Assembly (NCBI GenBank): GCA_937973585.1
Contig: CALJKN010000172.1
Coordinates: forward strand, 1 to 42,048
Length of the DNA: 42,048 bases
Direction: 5' to 3'
From: an uncultured Helicobacteraceae bacterium
GTDB lineage: Bacteria > Campylobacterota > Campylobacteria > Campylobacterales > UBA6016
Shown here: positions 26,393 to 34,931 of the stretch, piece after piece
Layout: each line of letters begins with the position of its first letter
Numbering within the stretch: the stretch's first letter is position 1
Translations under genes and position numbers: made by a program
Notes under the pieces: generated by a model
Databases searched by the model: none
Seen by the model: the letters and a program-made list of their open reading frames with translations, nothing else
What the model was told of the DNA's origin: nothing

Positions 26393-28348
26393 ATGTATTT
26401 TTTTAAATTTCTCCCAAAAATTAAAGAAGAGTCGATCTTTAAGAGTTATTTTATATTTTCATTTACGATTATTATACTAGGGGCTTTCTCTATCGGTTAT
26501 TTCATTATAGGAGAAGAGAGGGAGCATTTGGAAGATGCGATAAAACGGATTGAACGCTCTATCGTTACACAAAAAAAAGAACTCATAAAATCAGAGGTAA
26601 GACGGGTAAAAGAGTATATCGATATAGAGCGTAAAAATACTATTAGCGACACGAAAGAGCGGATACAAGAGCAGACAGAAAATGCCTACAAAATTATCGA
26701 ATCGGAATACAAAATATTCAAACAAAACAACAAAGAGCTAAAAAGAAGCATTGAAAGCCTCGATTTTTTTGAAGGTCGAGGGTATATATTTGTTATCAGG
26801 ATGAATGACGGAGTATGGGAGATACCCCCGAGGGATCGAGGCAGAGAGGGGAAAAGTGCATACGAATACAAGGATGAAAACGGCAAAACACCGCTACTAG
26901 AACTCAAAAAACAGGTGGCGGCAAATCCAAACGGGTGTTTTGTAGAGTATAAATGGAAAAATCCGGTATCCGGCAAGGTAGAGCAAAAAATTTCATATGT
27001 AAAATACTTTGCTCCGCTAGACTGGATGGTTGGCTCAGGCGAGTATATGGAAGCCGTGGAAAACAGGCTAAAACAAAAAGCAGCAGATCATATCCTCAAT
27101 ATGCGGTTTGCAAACGACGGTTACACATCTATCTACCAAAATGACGGGAAGATCATATCCGTTCCTAGTGTCGGGAGGCTTGCCGGATTCAATATCTACG
27201 AGGCAAAAGACCCTTTGGAACAAAAAACCAAAGAGATTGTATCGATACTAACAGAGCAGGCAAAAAAGGGTGGCGGGTTTTATAGGTATGAGTGGATAAA
27301 GCCTAGCACCGGAAGAGATACCCCGAAAATAGCATACGCAGAAGAGTACAAAGAGTGGGGCTGGATTATAGCAACCGGAACGTATATCGACGATATAATC
27401 ACTGAAGAGAAAAAACGCACCGAAGAGATACGGGAGAATCATAAGCACAAACTCATCTCCACAATAACTATCTTTGTCGTTGTCTCCATAGTGACGGCGA
27501 TCTTTCTGGCAGTCGTTACGGCATCTTTTAACTCTATTTTAGGTGGATACAAAACAAGTTTACGACAAAAAAACAGTGAGTTGGAGGAACTAAACAAAGG
27601 GTTGGAGGCTAGAGTATCTGCCGAAGTGGCAAAAAGTGAGGAGAGGCAATATCTACTACTAAAACAGAGCAGGCTAGCCGCAATGGGCGAACTGATCTCA
27701 AATATAGCACACTACTGGAGGCAACCGCTAAATGCCGTCAGTATTATGTTGCAAGATTTCCCGATAGCATACACAGAGGGGGAGATGGATGAGAAATACG
27801 TCAAGTCAAACACCCAAAAGGCGGTATCGCTGATTAACGATTTATCGAAAAGTCTGGAAAAATTCAGAAGTTTTTTTGCCCCCGATACCGACAAAACAGC
27901 TTTCGGGATAATATCAAAAGTCAAAGAGGCCTTGTCGCTACTATCTGCATCGCTTGAAGCAAAAGAGATATCGGTATCCATAAATAACACAGAAGAACTG
28001 GAGAGCATAGGACACCCGAATGAATTTATGCAGGTGATTTTGAATATATTGCTAAACTCAAAAGATGCGATTGTAAAAAACAAAGTCGAAAACGGGGCAA
28101 TCGATATATCAATCTCAAAACAAAACGACGATGCTCTAATAACAATAACAGACAACGGCGGCGGGATACCGGAGGATGTGATAGATAAAATCTTTGAGCC
28201 GTACTTTACTACAAAATTCAAATCAAACGGAGCCGGAATGGGGCTTTATATGAGTAAATCGATCATAGAAGAGAGTATGGGCGGAACAATAGAGATAACA
28301 TCGGTCGAGAGCAAAACAACCGTAAATATAAAGGTTCCGGCAAAATGA
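26393..28348 (+). CDS. Membrane sensor histidine kinase with periplasmic Cache domains
   Basis: The 651-residue kinase has two membrane helices (about 18-40 and 354-377) flanking a 310-residue periplasmic sensor. Within this are two related Cache_2-like units (GRGYIFVIRMNDG...LDWMVGSGEYM and NDGYTSIYQNDGK...EWGWIIATGTYID), an arrangement that binds small carboxylates or similar ligands in many bacteria. A coiled linker leads to the H-box IAHYWRQPLNA (His440), N-box NILLNSKDAI, G1 DNGGGI and G2 GAGMGLYMS. There is no receiver and no regulator gene beside it, so its partner is elsewhere. Its TGA overlaps the ATG of the acetyltransferase gene (ATGA). The repeat array upstream may regulate it. 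Confidence 0.93.
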   Translation: MYFFKFLPKIKEESIFKSYFIFSFTIIILGAFSIGYFIIGEEREHLEDAIKRIERSIVTQKKELIKSEVRRVKEYIDIERKNTISDTKERIQEQTENAYKIIESEYKIFKQNNKELKRSIESLDFFEGRGYIFVIRMNDGVWEIPPRDRGREGKSAYEYKDENGKTPLLELKKQVAANPNGCFVEYKWKNPVSGKVEQKISYVKYFAPLDWMVGSGEYMEAVENRLKQKAADHILNMRFANDGYTSIYQNDGKIISVPSVGRLAGFNIYEAKDPLEQKTKEIVSILTEQAKKGGGFYRYEWIKPSTGRDTPKIAYAEEYKEWGWIIATGTYIDDIITEEKKRTEEIRENHKHKLISTITIFVVVSIVTAIFLAVVTASFNSILGGYKTSLRQKNSELEELNKGLEARVSAEVAKSEERQYLLLKQSRLAAMGELISNIAHYWRQPLNAVSIMLQDFPIAYTEGEMDEKYVKSNTQKAVSLINDLSKSLEKFRSFFAPDTDKTAFGIISKVKEALSLLSASLEAKEISVSINNTEELESIGHPNEFMQVILNILLNSKDAIVKNKVENGAIDISISKQNDDALITITDNGGGIPEDVIDKIFEPYFTTKFKSNGAGMGLYMSKSIIEESMGGTIEITSVESKTTVNIKVPAK

Positions 28349-28917
28349 TAAAAAACAAACAAGAGTTTTATGAATATTTAGAAGCCGACGCAATGGAAAT
28401 AGGGGTTAAAACGGCGAAGGAGAGGTTTTTTAGCGAAATATACAGATACCAAAAACTACTCCGAACCGTTGAGTATTACATAAATTGCAGAAAAGACATA
28501 ATAGGCAAACTGGTCGGAATATACTACCGTTTTAGATTCAAATCTGAGTCCATCAGGCTCGGATTTTCAATCACTCCAAACACCTGCGACAAAGGTCTAA
28601 GGCTCGGACACTACGGCGATATAGTCATCAACGGCAAAGCAAAAATAGGGAAAAACTGCACGATAGCCGGAGCCGGAACGCTAATCGGAGAGGATCTGCT
28701 AACCGGTGAAGCTCCGACCATAGGGGACAACTGCTATATAGGGCCTGGGGCAAAGGTGTTAGGAGGGATCAAAATAGCGGAAGGGGTAACAATAGCCGCA
28801 AACGCCGTAGTCGTAAAAGACATCACGGAGGGCTACATCACCGTAGGGGGAATCCCCGCCTCAAAAATTTCTGAATTTAGCATAGAGACAAAGTGGAGAA
28901 AGGGGGCTACAAAATAG
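28345..28917 (+). CDS. Hexapeptide-repeat acetyltransferase, serine acetyltransferase-like
   Basis: The 190-residue protein has an N-terminal helical part (about 1-75) and a left-handed beta-helix of hexapeptide repeats (about 80-175; INGKAKIGKNCTIAGAGTLI, TIGDNCYIGPGAKVLGGIKI, VTIAANAVVVKDI). A VGGIPASKI end follows, as in CysE and related O-acetyltransferases. The expected catalytic His is probably in LRLGHYGDIVI. It is shorter than CysE and lacks the usual N-terminal domain, so it may acetylate a sugar or other hydroxyl acceptor rather than serine. Its start overlaps the kinase stop by 4 bases, so it is translationally coupled to a sensor gene, an odd pairing. Its end overlaps the convergent gene by 11 bases. 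Confidence 0.85.
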   Translation: MIKNKQEFYEYLEADAMEIGVKTAKERFFSEIYRYQKLLRTVEYYINCRKDIIGKLVGIYYRFRFKSESIRLGFSITPNTCDKGLRLGHYGDIVINGKAKIGKNCTIAGAGTLIGEDLLTGEAPTIGDNCYIGPGAKVLGGIKIAEGVTIAANAVVVKDITEGYITVGGIPASKISEFSIETKWRKGATK

Positions 28918-30133
28918 GGATAAAAATCGTAAATACTGCCCCCGCATCGCTATTTTTGAAAGCAATATCACCGTTAAAACTGTTTTTTATGATCATTTTT
29001 GACATATAAAGACCTATTCCGGTCCCCTCGCCCGGTTGTTTGGTTGTAAAATACGGCTCAAATATCCTACCCGCAACACTCTCTGAAATTCCGGTACCGT
29101 TGTCACTGACATTGATACAAAGCTTATCCTCTTTTGAGATTGACACCCATATAAATCCGTCAAACTTCTCGCCAAGATGCTTGCGTTTATCATAAATTGC
29201 ATCTTTGGAGTTTGAAAGCAGATTCAAAACAACCTGTTTTAGCTCGTTTGGATAACCCAACACATTTGTCTCCCCATCGTCAAAATTAGATTCTAATTCT
29301 ATAGATATCCCATTTGCTCCAAACTGTATCGATATGAGCTCTATAGCTGCCTTGACGGCACCCATAGCCGAAAAAACCGTTTTTTCTCTGTCGGTTTTAA
29401 AAAACATACGGAAATCGTCAATCGTTTTTGACATAAAATTTACCTGAGACATCGCCCTGTCCTCAAACGACTGTATATACTCTGGATCCAGTTCTCCGTA
29501 AGTATATGCCGCCCTCACATCCTGAATCATCAACCCTATAGCATTCAGGGGTTGTCTCCACTGATGGGCTATTGCCCCTATCATCTCCCCCATAGCTGCA
29601 AGCTTTGACTGTTGCGCCATGAGCCTACTTTTTTCCATATTTTTCTCAACCTCTTCGGCTACCCTCTCTTCCAAATGGGCATTTAATCTCTCTAGTTCAG
29701 CGGTTCTGGCAACCACCAATGCCTCCAACTCTTTGTTGAAGTGCTTTAACTCTTTTTTACTGTTTGAGAGCTCACAATGGGTTTTTACTCTGGCTTTTAA
29801 AACGCTAGGCTCAAACGGTTTGGTTACATAATCGACACCGCCCAGCCTAAAGCCCCTCTCGATATCGTGTGTTTCATCCAAAACCGTCAGAAAAATAACA
29901 GGAATATCTTTTGTCCTCTCATCGGCTTTTAGCTGAACACACACGTCGTAGCCGTTGATGGAGGGCATCAGGATATCTAGGAGTATGAGATCCGGTTGTG
30001 GATGCGATGAAGCTATTTTGAGGGCACTCATACCGTCTTTTGCGGTTACGACGTGATAATCTTTTTTTAGTATCTCGACAATCATAGAGATATTTTCCGC
30101 TACGTCATCTACAACCAAAACCCTATAGCTCAT
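28907..30133 (-). CDS. Receiver-histidine kinase (REC-HisKA-HATPase)
   Basis: The 408-residue soluble protein starts with a receiver (about 3-120; VLVVDDVAEN, the acceptor in LILLDILMPSINGYD, and VTKPFEP). A coiled coil (about 125-185) follows, then a kinase with H-box IAHQWRQPLNA, N-box NLLSNSKDAI, G1 DNGTGI and G2 GTGIGLYMS. The input is thus phosphorylation by another kinase. The ATG at 30133 is preferred because GGAG lies 6 bases upstream and the receiver begins at residue 3; an open TTG start at 30178 would overlap the previous gene. This is the last gene of the nine-gene signalling cluster. Confidence 0.92.
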   Translation of the reverse strand: MSYRVLVVDDVAENISMIVEILKKDYHVVTAKDGMSALKIASSHPQPDLILLDILMPSINGYDVCVQLKADERTKDIPVIFLTVLDETHDIERGFRLGGVDYVTKPFEPSVLKARVKTHCELSNSKKELKHFNKELEALVVARTAELERLNAHLEERVAEEVEKNMEKSRLMAQQSKLAAMGEMIGAIAHQWRQPLNAIGLMIQDVRAAYTYGELDPEYIQSFEDRAMSQVNFMSKTIDDFRMFFKTDREKTVFSAMGAVKAAIELISIQFGANGISIELESNFDDGETNVLGYPNELKQVVLNLLSNSKDAIYDKRKHLGEKFDGFIWVSISKEDKLCINVSDNGTGISESVAGRIFEPYFTTKQPGEGTGIGLYMSKMIIKNSFNGDIAFKNSDAGAVFTIFIPIL

Positions 30134-30170
30134 ATCAATCTCCAAATGTTTATTTTGTTTCGTCTTTTTC

Positions 30171-30542
30171 TTAGCCAAGATACGCCTCTACGGTCGCTAT
30201 CAATAAATCCGGCTCAATCGGCTTAGTCAAGTACTCCGAAGCACCGACAGAATACCCTATCGTATCGTCAAAAATATCGTTTTTTGAGGTCACAAAAACA
30301 ACCGGAATCGACGATGTGACCGGTTCCGACTTTAGAAGTCTGCAAACCTCATAACCGTCCATTTGGGGCATGATAATATCGAGAAGTATGAGATCCGGTT
30401 TTGAGTTTTTAGCCATGTCAATAGCTTTTTGTCCGGAAGTTGCCGCTACGACCGCATATTTATCTTTTAGTAGCGCTACTATAAATTGCAAATTCTCCGG
30501 AGTATCATCTACCGCTAAAACTCTTTTTTTTGTACCGCTCAT
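30171..30542 (-). CDS. Stand-alone receiver protein
   Basis: This 123-residue single receiver has VLAVDDTPENLQF, the acceptor aspartate in LILLDIIMPQMDGYE, the FVTSK threonine and the YLTKPIEPD lysine, and no output domain. The ATG overlaps the TGA of the hybrid kinase gene (ATGA), with GGAG close by. It resembles the receiver of the next gene (REC-kinase), suggesting that the two arose from one module. It probably relays phosphate from the HPt domain upstream to another protein. Confidence 0.9.
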   Translation of the reverse strand: MSGTKKRVLAVDDTPENLQFIVALLKDKYAVVAATSGQKAIDMAKNSKPDLILLDIIMPQMDGYEVCRLLKSEPVTSSIPVVFVTSKNDIFDDTIGYSVGASEYLTKPIEPDLLIATVEAYLG

Positions 30543-33500
30543 ACCTCTCCACCCTCTTGCATTTTTAGCTTTGACATAGCTTCAGCGATCAGCTCTCTCA
30601 TATTTTCAATATCAAAAGAGGCCAAAGCTTTGTCCATTTTCTCCAAAACAGCCCCCGACACATACAAAGAGGCGGATTTTTTTAATCTCTCAAAATCATC
30701 CATAGCAACCCCTATATCAAGCTCCAGATTGTCGTTTATTTTTGACAACAAAACAGATACGTCACCCCTCTCGATAGCCCCAGCCTGAGCGCCGCCGACA
30801 CCTGAGCCGCTATTTTCAAAAAAAGAGTTTATAGACCCTATAGTCTTACTATATAGATCGGCTGTTTTGCCGATATGCGTATAGTCGTATCCGTTATTGT
30901 TTTTTAACGAATCGTCCAGTTTGCACAAATCATCGTACACCTCTGCACCCAGATTGCCGCACAACCCTTTTAGCTTGTGGCACTCCTCCTCGGCCTCTAT
31001 GATTTGGCCGCTCTCTATTAGTTTTACGGTTTTTTCAAAATCATCGCCGTAGTTGGCGGCAAAACTATGTAGAAGCTTTAGATATAAAGCCTTGTTCCCC
31101 CCTACCCTCTCTATCCCTTTTTGCGTGTCAACAAACGGTATAGCGGGGATGGCTGATTTGACAGAGCCGTCATCCACCGCATCCTCTACCTTGTACCTGA
31201 CCACACCGTCACCTATCAGGGCTACGAGTAGGGTAAACAGTTCAGCCGCTACGAAAGGTTTTGTGACATACCCGCTCATGCCGGATTTCATAGCCTCGTC
31301 GATATCGCTTTTTACCGCATTGGCACTAAGTCCTACGATCGGTAGCTTATTGAAGTATTCACCATCCATAGAGCGTATCCGTCTCGTCGCCTCCATACCG
31401 TCGAGTCTTGGCATCTGGATATCCATAAGCACCAGATCGTATTTTTTGGATCCGGCTACTTTTTCCACAGCATCGAGACCGTCCACCGCAACATCTACGT
31501 CAATCCCCTCACGTGAGAGCATCTCTACGGCAAACTCTCTATTGATATCGTTATCCTCAACGACTAGTATCTTTTTTTTATCGAGCGACTCCAAAGAGAC
31601 CGACACCTTTGTCTTTACCCCACCCTCCGGCTCAACTCCACATACCCGAAGCAGCGTATCCATAAGACTTTGGGCGGTAATCGGTTTTAGCAACAGACCG
31701 TCCAGATCAACCTCTTTGATCCTATCCATCAGATCCTCTCTCCCAAATGCGGTAACCATCACAAATTTTGGTTTGACGGAGATTTCGGTATCCTGTTTTA
31801 TCGCCATGATGGTGTCGATACCGTCCATCATAGGCATACTCCAATCTATCAAGACTATGTCATATTTTTTTCTTTTTAGCTCCTCCAATGCCTCTTTGCC
31901 GCTTGTTACGACTCTATTTTTGATACCGATAGATTCTGCTGTTTTGGAGAGAATATCTCTGGAGCTACTCTCGTCGTCTACTATCAGCATATTTATAGTA
32001 GACAATATCTTTCCGGCATCCCCTACGCTCCGGTGCCATGTGGCCGCCTCCTCCCACACAACCCCAAAAGGGAGCGAAACACAAAACACGGTACCGATAC
32101 CGACTTCGCTAGATTCTATCCATATTGAGCCGCCCATCATTTCGGTAAGTTTTTTGCAGATAGCTAACCCCAGACCGGATCCGCCGAAACGTCTAGTGGT
32201 ACTGCTATCAGCCTGTGAAAACTCGGAGAAAATAAGTTTTTGCTGCTCCGCACTCATCCCGATACCGCTATCGGCAACCCTAAAGAGCACCCTTACGCTG
32301 TCGCCGTCAACACTCAAAAGCTTTACCGATAATCCGACAAATCCGTTATTCGTAAATTTGACGGAGTTGTTTGTCAGATTCAGCAAAATCTGCCCCAGTC
32401 TCAATGAGTCCCCACGGAGTATAGGCGGGATACTATGGTCTTTGTCTATATTAAAGATAAGAGCTTTCTCAAAAGCCTTGAATCCGACTATGTTCGATAC
32501 ATCCTCCAGCACCTTGTCGAGCCTAAAGTCTATCGTCTCTATCTCTATTTTTCCGGCCTCTATTTTTGAAAAATCGAGAATATCGTTGATAACCCCCAGT
32601 AGCGACATCGCCGCCCTCTGAGACTTTACGACATAGTTTCGCTGTTGGTCATCCAGATTTGTTTTTTCAAGCAGATAGAGCATCCCCAAAACGGCATTTA
32701 TAGGGGTTCTGATCTCATGACTCATATTTGAGACAAACCTGCTTTTGGCTAGGCTAGCCGCCTTTGCCTCCTCCTCGGCCTTTTTCCGTTTTTTGATCTC
32801 TTTGTTTAGCAGATAGAGCCAGAATGATAAAACCGCCAAAACCGATACGGCAATAGATAATATATTGGCTAGCAAGGTATAGTCTGTTTTTTGGGCGATA
32901 TTTAACTTCACATATCTATTGTATATCGTCTCAGTCTCACCATCAGACACCTTGTCTATAGCCGCATTAAGCCTCGTAATCAACCCGTCGTTTTTTGAGC
33001 TCATTACAAGCTCCAGTTCGTCGTTTAGTATACCGGCCACCCTCACATCCGGTATCCCGCTGTTTTGAATACCGTATGCGACTATCGGAGCTATCTCCAA
33101 AAACAAATCGGCTTTTTTTGCCTGCAAGGCCATTAGCCCCTCTTTTACATTGTCAACCTTGTATGTTTTGATAGCCGGATAGTATTTTTGAAGGTAGTGT
33201 AGCGCAGAAGAGTCGGCACCCACACATACGAGCAGGTCTCTTTTTTCGACTTCGGAGAGTTCGTTTATCGGTTTGTTAAAATCTTTGACGGAGGCCAGAA
33301 CGAGTTTGAATCTCAAAAAAGGCTTTGTGATCTTATCCCCACCGCTAACATCAAACGAGATAAGCCCCGGAACCAAATCGGTCTTGCCGTTTTCATAGTT
33401 TTTTAAGACTACGCTCCAGTTTTCCTCATAGTCGTATACAAATTTTATCCCGCTTTTTTGCTCCAAAAGGGTCATATAATCAGGGATAATTCCGGTTGCT

Positions 33501-33625
33501 TTTTGGTTCTTTACAAAAACCAGAGGCTCCCATGGGCTTTGTCCGTATTTTACCGTCTCATCCGCACTCAAAGCAAACGTAAACGATAAAATCCAAAACA
33601 TAGTTGTCCGCAAAAGCCGTAACAT
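30539..33625 (-). CDS. Hybrid histidine kinase with periplasmic solute-binding domain (SBP3-TM-HisKA-HATPase-REC-REC-HPt)
   Basis: This 1028-residue protein, BvgS/EvgS-like in plan, has a signal sequence (about 1-21) and one family-3 solute-binding domain (about 22-243; VKYGQSPWEPLVFV, GTDL-type ligand region, TKPFLRFKLVLA). A membrane helix follows (about 251-273). The kinase H-box is MSHEIRTPIN (His303), with G1 DSGIGM and G2 GGSGLGLAI. Two receivers follow: LIVDDES with IDWSMPMMDG, and VVEDNDINR with LMDIQMPRLDG. The HPt domain contains HKLKGLCGNLG, and an extra helical tail (about 950-1028) resembles a second HPt-like bundle without a clear histidine. The ligand is unknown. It overlaps the next receiver gene by 4 bases. 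Confidence 0.93.
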   Translation of the reverse strand: MLRLLRTTMFWILSFTFALSADETVKYGQSPWEPLVFVKNQKATGIIPDYMTLLEQKSGIKFVYDYEENWSVVLKNYENGKTDLVPGLISFDVSGGDKITKPFLRFKLVLASVKDFNKPINELSEVEKRDLLVCVGADSSALHYLQKYYPAIKTYKVDNVKEGLMALQAKKADLFLEIAPIVAYGIQNSGIPDVRVAGILNDELELVMSSKNDGLITRLNAAIDKVSDGETETIYNRYVKLNIAQKTDYTLLANILSIAVSVLAVLSFWLYLLNKEIKKRKKAEEEAKAASLAKSRFVSNMSHEIRTPINAVLGMLYLLEKTNLDDQQRNYVVKSQRAAMSLLGVINDILDFSKIEAGKIEIETIDFRLDKVLEDVSNIVGFKAFEKALIFNIDKDHSIPPILRGDSLRLGQILLNLTNNSVKFTNNGFVGLSVKLLSVDGDSVRVLFRVADSGIGMSAEQQKLIFSEFSQADSSTTRRFGGSGLGLAICKKLTEMMGGSIWIESSEVGIGTVFCVSLPFGVVWEEAATWHRSVGDAGKILSTINMLIVDDESSSRDILSKTAESIGIKNRVVTSGKEALEELKRKKYDIVLIDWSMPMMDGIDTIMAIKQDTEISVKPKFVMVTAFGREDLMDRIKEVDLDGLLLKPITAQSLMDTLLRVCGVEPEGGVKTKVSVSLESLDKKKILVVEDNDINREFAVEMLSREGIDVDVAVDGLDAVEKVAGSKKYDLVLMDIQMPRLDGMEATRRIRSMDGEYFNKLPIVGLSANAVKSDIDEAMKSGMSGYVTKPFVAAELFTLLVALIGDGVVRYKVEDAVDDGSVKSAIPAIPFVDTQKGIERVGGNKALYLKLLHSFAANYGDDFEKTVKLIESGQIIEAEEECHKLKGLCGNLGAEVYDDLCKLDDSLKNNNGYDYTHIGKTADLYSKTIGSINSFFENSGSGVGGAQAGAIERGDVSVLLSKINDNLELDIGVAMDDFERLKKSASLYVSGAVLEKMDKALASFDIENMRELIAEAMSKLKMQEGGEV

Positions 33626-33694
33626 CCAAAACCTTTGATAGTCTTTAGAAAGCTTAATATTAAAGATAAGTCTATATTTTTAAAACTTAAATTT

Positions 33695-34822
33695 TTACAT
33701 TTTTTTAAAATCGAGTCTAAAGCAAGCCCCACCGTCTTTATTTGTAACCGATATTTTGCCGCCCATTCTATCTTCTACAATCATTTTTACCATATATAGA
33801 CCTATTCCGGTTCCCTTCTCCCCTTTGGTACTCACATACGGCTCAAACACGCTTTTGATGATTGATTCGCAAACACCGCCTGCATAGTCGGCAATCTCTA
33901 TGCTATGAGCCTCTTTGTCCAGACAGATTGTAATCTCTCTACTTTTAGGCATAACCGAGTTTATCTGATCTTTTGCATTTACCAAAAGGTTTATAAATAC
34001 CTGTTTTAACTCAGAAGTATTCGTAAACAGCTCAAAATCGTCTCCGTTAATTTTTACCGATATGCTATTTATTTTTAACTCTTCCGACAAAAGCCTGATA
34101 CTCTCCCCTAAAATCCCGACTACACTGCTCTTGTGCGGTTCACCCCTTTTAAAAAAACTTCTAAAAACATCAATAGTAGAGTTCATATGCTCAACCAGAG
34201 AGACAAGTTTTTTAGAGTAATACTCGACGGCCTCTTTTGTGAGCTCCCCGTAATCATTGTCCAGTTTTAGTTCTTGAGCTATTATCGCCACCGCATTTAG
34301 GGGTTGCCGCCACTGATGAGCTATAACACCTATCATCTCTCCCATTAGAGCGTTTTTTGACTGTTCAACTAGCAACTTCTCTTTCTCCGTCTTCTCGGCA
34401 ATCTCTTTTTCTACCCTTTGCTGGAGCTGCCTGTTAAACTCTTCGAGAGAACTTTGGCGGTGTCTGTGCTCGGTTATATCTTTTATGCAGCCGATAATAC
34501 CCCATGCCTCTCCATCGGTATCAAGAAGTGCGTTTTTGTAAAAAACTACATTTTTACCCTCACCCGTCCTACTGGTTATCATAAACTCATATCTTTGAGG
34601 CTTTTGTGGGTTTTGGAGTAGCTCCGTATCTTTTTTTGCATACTCTTCGGCACAGTAGACGGTGCATATATCGGATGCTTTTTTGCCCAATATATCGTCT
34701 TTTTCAAGCCCCAAAAAATGGGCAAAATGAGAGTTGCAAGCTATGTAAGTCCCTTTTGTATCTTTTATAAATACCGGAGCAGGTAAAACATCTATAAAGC
34801 TCTCTAATCCCGACGTTTTCAT
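33695..34822 (-). CDS. PAS histidine kinase B, with possible phase-variable start
   Basis: This is a soluble PAS kinase: PAS (about 5-115, SFIDVLPAPVFIKDTKGTYI), coiled coil, H-box IAHQWRQPLNA, N-box NLLVNAKDQI, an altered G1 box (DYAGGV) and G2 GTGIGLYMV. I annotate from ATG 34822, which has GAGG 5 bases upstream and leaves PAS intact (375 aa). A better-placed ATG at 34862 (AGGAG, 5-base spacer) lies upstream. With the C8 tract at 34843-34836 it is out of frame and stops at TGA 34832-34830; with C7 or C10 it would read through in frame, adding 13 residues with C7. A TTG at 34867 is in frame but abuts its Shine-Dalgarno. The protein is a close paralogue of the upstream kinase. Confidence 0.87.
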   Translation of the reverse strand: MKTSGLESFIDVLPAPVFIKDTKGTYIACNSHFAHFLGLEKDDILGKKASDICTVYCAEEYAKKDTELLQNPQKPQRYEFMITSRTGEGKNVVFYKNALLDTDGEAWGIIGCIKDITEHRHRQSSLEEFNRQLQQRVEKEIAEKTEKEKLLVEQSKNALMGEMIGVIAHQWRQPLNAVAIIAQELKLDNDYGELTKEAVEYYSKKLVSLVEHMNSTIDVFRSFFKRGEPHKSSVVGILGESIRLLSEELKINSISVKINGDDFELFTNTSELKQVFINLLVNAKDQINSVMPKSREITICLDKEAHSIEIADYAGGVCESIIKSVFEPYVSTKGEKGTGIGLYMVKMIVEDRMGGKISVTNKDGGACFRLDFKKM

Positions 34823-34835
34823 CTGCGCCTCATGC

Positions 34836-34843
34836 GGGGGGGG
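34836..34843 (-). repeat. C8 homopolymer tract near a start codon
   Basis: Eight consecutive C on the coding strand lie 16 bases downstream of the best start codon of PAS kinase B and decide whether that start is in frame. Tracts of this length are known slippage sites in Campylobacter and Helicobacter. Confidence 0.75.
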
Positions 34844-34931
34844 TAGTTTTGCTTTCTTGCATATCAACTCCTAAGCTCTTTTTTAAATGGAAACAATTGT
34901 AAACAAAAAAACCTAACAACGGCTATAAATA

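Noticed and set aside
31053..32621. Long open frame of 522 codons on the plus strand
   Set aside because: It lies entirely opposite the hybrid kinase gene at 30539-33625, which has clear domains; the antisense frame has low-complexity Ser/Thr/Ile content and no known motif.
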